From NCBI GenBank assembly GCA_946965045.2, contig OX337241.1, positions 2,537,744 through 2,601,743 on the forward strand: 64,000 nucleotides of DNA. Reading direction: 5' to 3'. The notes beneath the pieces were generated by a model that saw only the letters and a program-made list of their open reading frames with translations, ran no database searches and was not told the DNA's origin. Of the stretch, positions 63,447 to 64,000 are shown piece by piece. Position numbers and translations under genes: made by a program. Every line of letters begins with the position of its first letter. Positions within the stretch are counted from its first letter, which is position 1. This stretch comes from Epithemia pelagica. Lineage: Eukaryota; Bacillariophyta; Bacillariophyceae; Surirellales; Surirellaceae.

Positions 63447-63998
63447 CTAGGTTTCATCATTCCCTTTATCATTCTGGCGCGTATTGGGCCTTGCCCGTTT
63501 ACGAGCTGGTGTCCAGATGGAGAAGGGTGAGATATCAACATCTCGGATACCCTTACATTCAAGAGAATGATACCATCCGTTCAATTGCTGCTCAAAGAGT
63601 CGATGAAAACACCACGAATTCCTATCCATAAGTGGTAATGTCGTGCAGGACAGATCCTCCTCTTCACTAATCACGGCAACTTGATTGGCAACAGTCACCA
63701 TACTGCAGCCAAGACGGCCTTCTCCGAGTGGTGGGAGATTCCACACGCGGTTGTGGTGCGTATCCAATACTTCGACGGTTTGACGGCTTCCTCCTGCCAC
63801 AACCAAACAGGATCCCACGGCAACCACTCCACAAGAATACCGTGGGTCGGAAAGCACCAAATCAGAATGAGTGGTCCAAGCGGACGAGAAGGAAATGACA
63901 GTAGACAAAGTGTCGTCGTTTCTCTCCTCTGCAAAGTCCAAATACTCCACCGAATCAAGATTGCCGTCCGCGTTTTCGCCTCCAATGACAAAGATGCG
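63447..63998 (-). CDS. Kelch-repeat protein, C-terminal part (5' end outside window)
   Basis: The frame is open from the right edge and stops at 63447, giving about 183 residues. Kelch-type blades are visible: RIFVIGGENADGNLDSVEYL, then YSCGVVAVGSCLVVAGGSRQ followed by TVEVLDTHHNRVWNLPPLGE and RLGCSMVTVANQVAVI. Each shows the GG pair and the later aromatic/Trp of the consensus. Such repeats form a beta-propeller used in protein-protein interaction. The C-terminal tail is basic (PARKRARPNTRQND), possibly a nuclear signal. The number of blades and any N-terminal domain lie beyond the window. Confidence 0.8.
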   Translation of the reverse strand, partial: RIFVIGGENADGNLDSVEYLDFAEERNDDTLSTVISFSSAWTTHSDLVLSDPRYSCGVVAVGSCLVVAGGSRQTVEVLDTHHNRVWNLPPLGEGRLGCSMVTVANQVAVISEEEDLSCTTLPLMDRNSWCFHRLFEQQLNGWYHSLECKGIRDVDISPFSIWTPARKRARPNTRQNDKGNDET

Positions 63999-64000
63999 GT

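Overview
The window reads as nuclear DNA of a stramenopile, most likely a pennate diatom (inference). Supporting signs are short GT-AG introns of about 70-355 bp, presequences with a signal peptide followed by an aromatic residue at the predicted cleavage site (HA/WAP and QG/WTL, the diatom plastid-import type), a membrane guanylate-cyclase/phosphodiesterase fusion of the kind reported in diatoms, Gln/Asn/Thr-rich low-complexity inserts, and a retroelement remnant that resembles diatom Copia elements. No organelle or bacterial gene organisation is visible.

Layout. 1-3482: two tandem paralogues of an acidic secreted/type II membrane protein, the second truncated. 3793-6730 (-): Na+/H+ exchanger. 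8330-8402: tRNA-Gln(CTG). 9249-12908: large type I membrane protein with a cytosolic WW domain. 13287-14115 (-): acylphosphatase-like plastid-type protein. 14844-17057: P-loop NTPase gene broken by one in-frame TAG. 17801-20188 (-): plastid-type SAP/PPR protein, divergent from 20656-23290, the splicing factor CWC25.

23291-50770 is an accessory region built from duplications and transposons. A secreted QxW (beta-trefoil-like) family has three copies (26368, 39425, 46241), only the last intact. Its 5' leader exon and promoter are also joined, in a long inverted repeat, to an unrelated repeat protein (24542-25883). A 7.3-kb non-LTR retrotransposon with a restriction-like endonuclease (28863-36150) sits 48 bp upstream of a three-exon Tim17-like gene. 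At 41491-45671 there is a pol-less LTR-type element whose ORF carries two nested MITEs, one Harbinger-like (TTA duplication) and one Stowaway-like (TA). Two small paralogous ORFs near 48 and 49.6 kb share a basic motif.

50771-64000 returns to single-copy genes: a disordered protein with a 5'-nucleotidase-C-like segment, a six-exon guanylate cyclase/PDE (54869-59122), an unresolved ankyrin-like locus, and the end of a kelch-repeat gene at the right edge.

The host genes do not form a pathway. They are ordinary eukaryotic neighbours covering ion transport, RNA processing, plastid RNA metabolism and cyclic-nucleotide signalling. Splice sites were inferred by eye from consensus signals and reading-frame continuity, and no transcript or database evidence was available.
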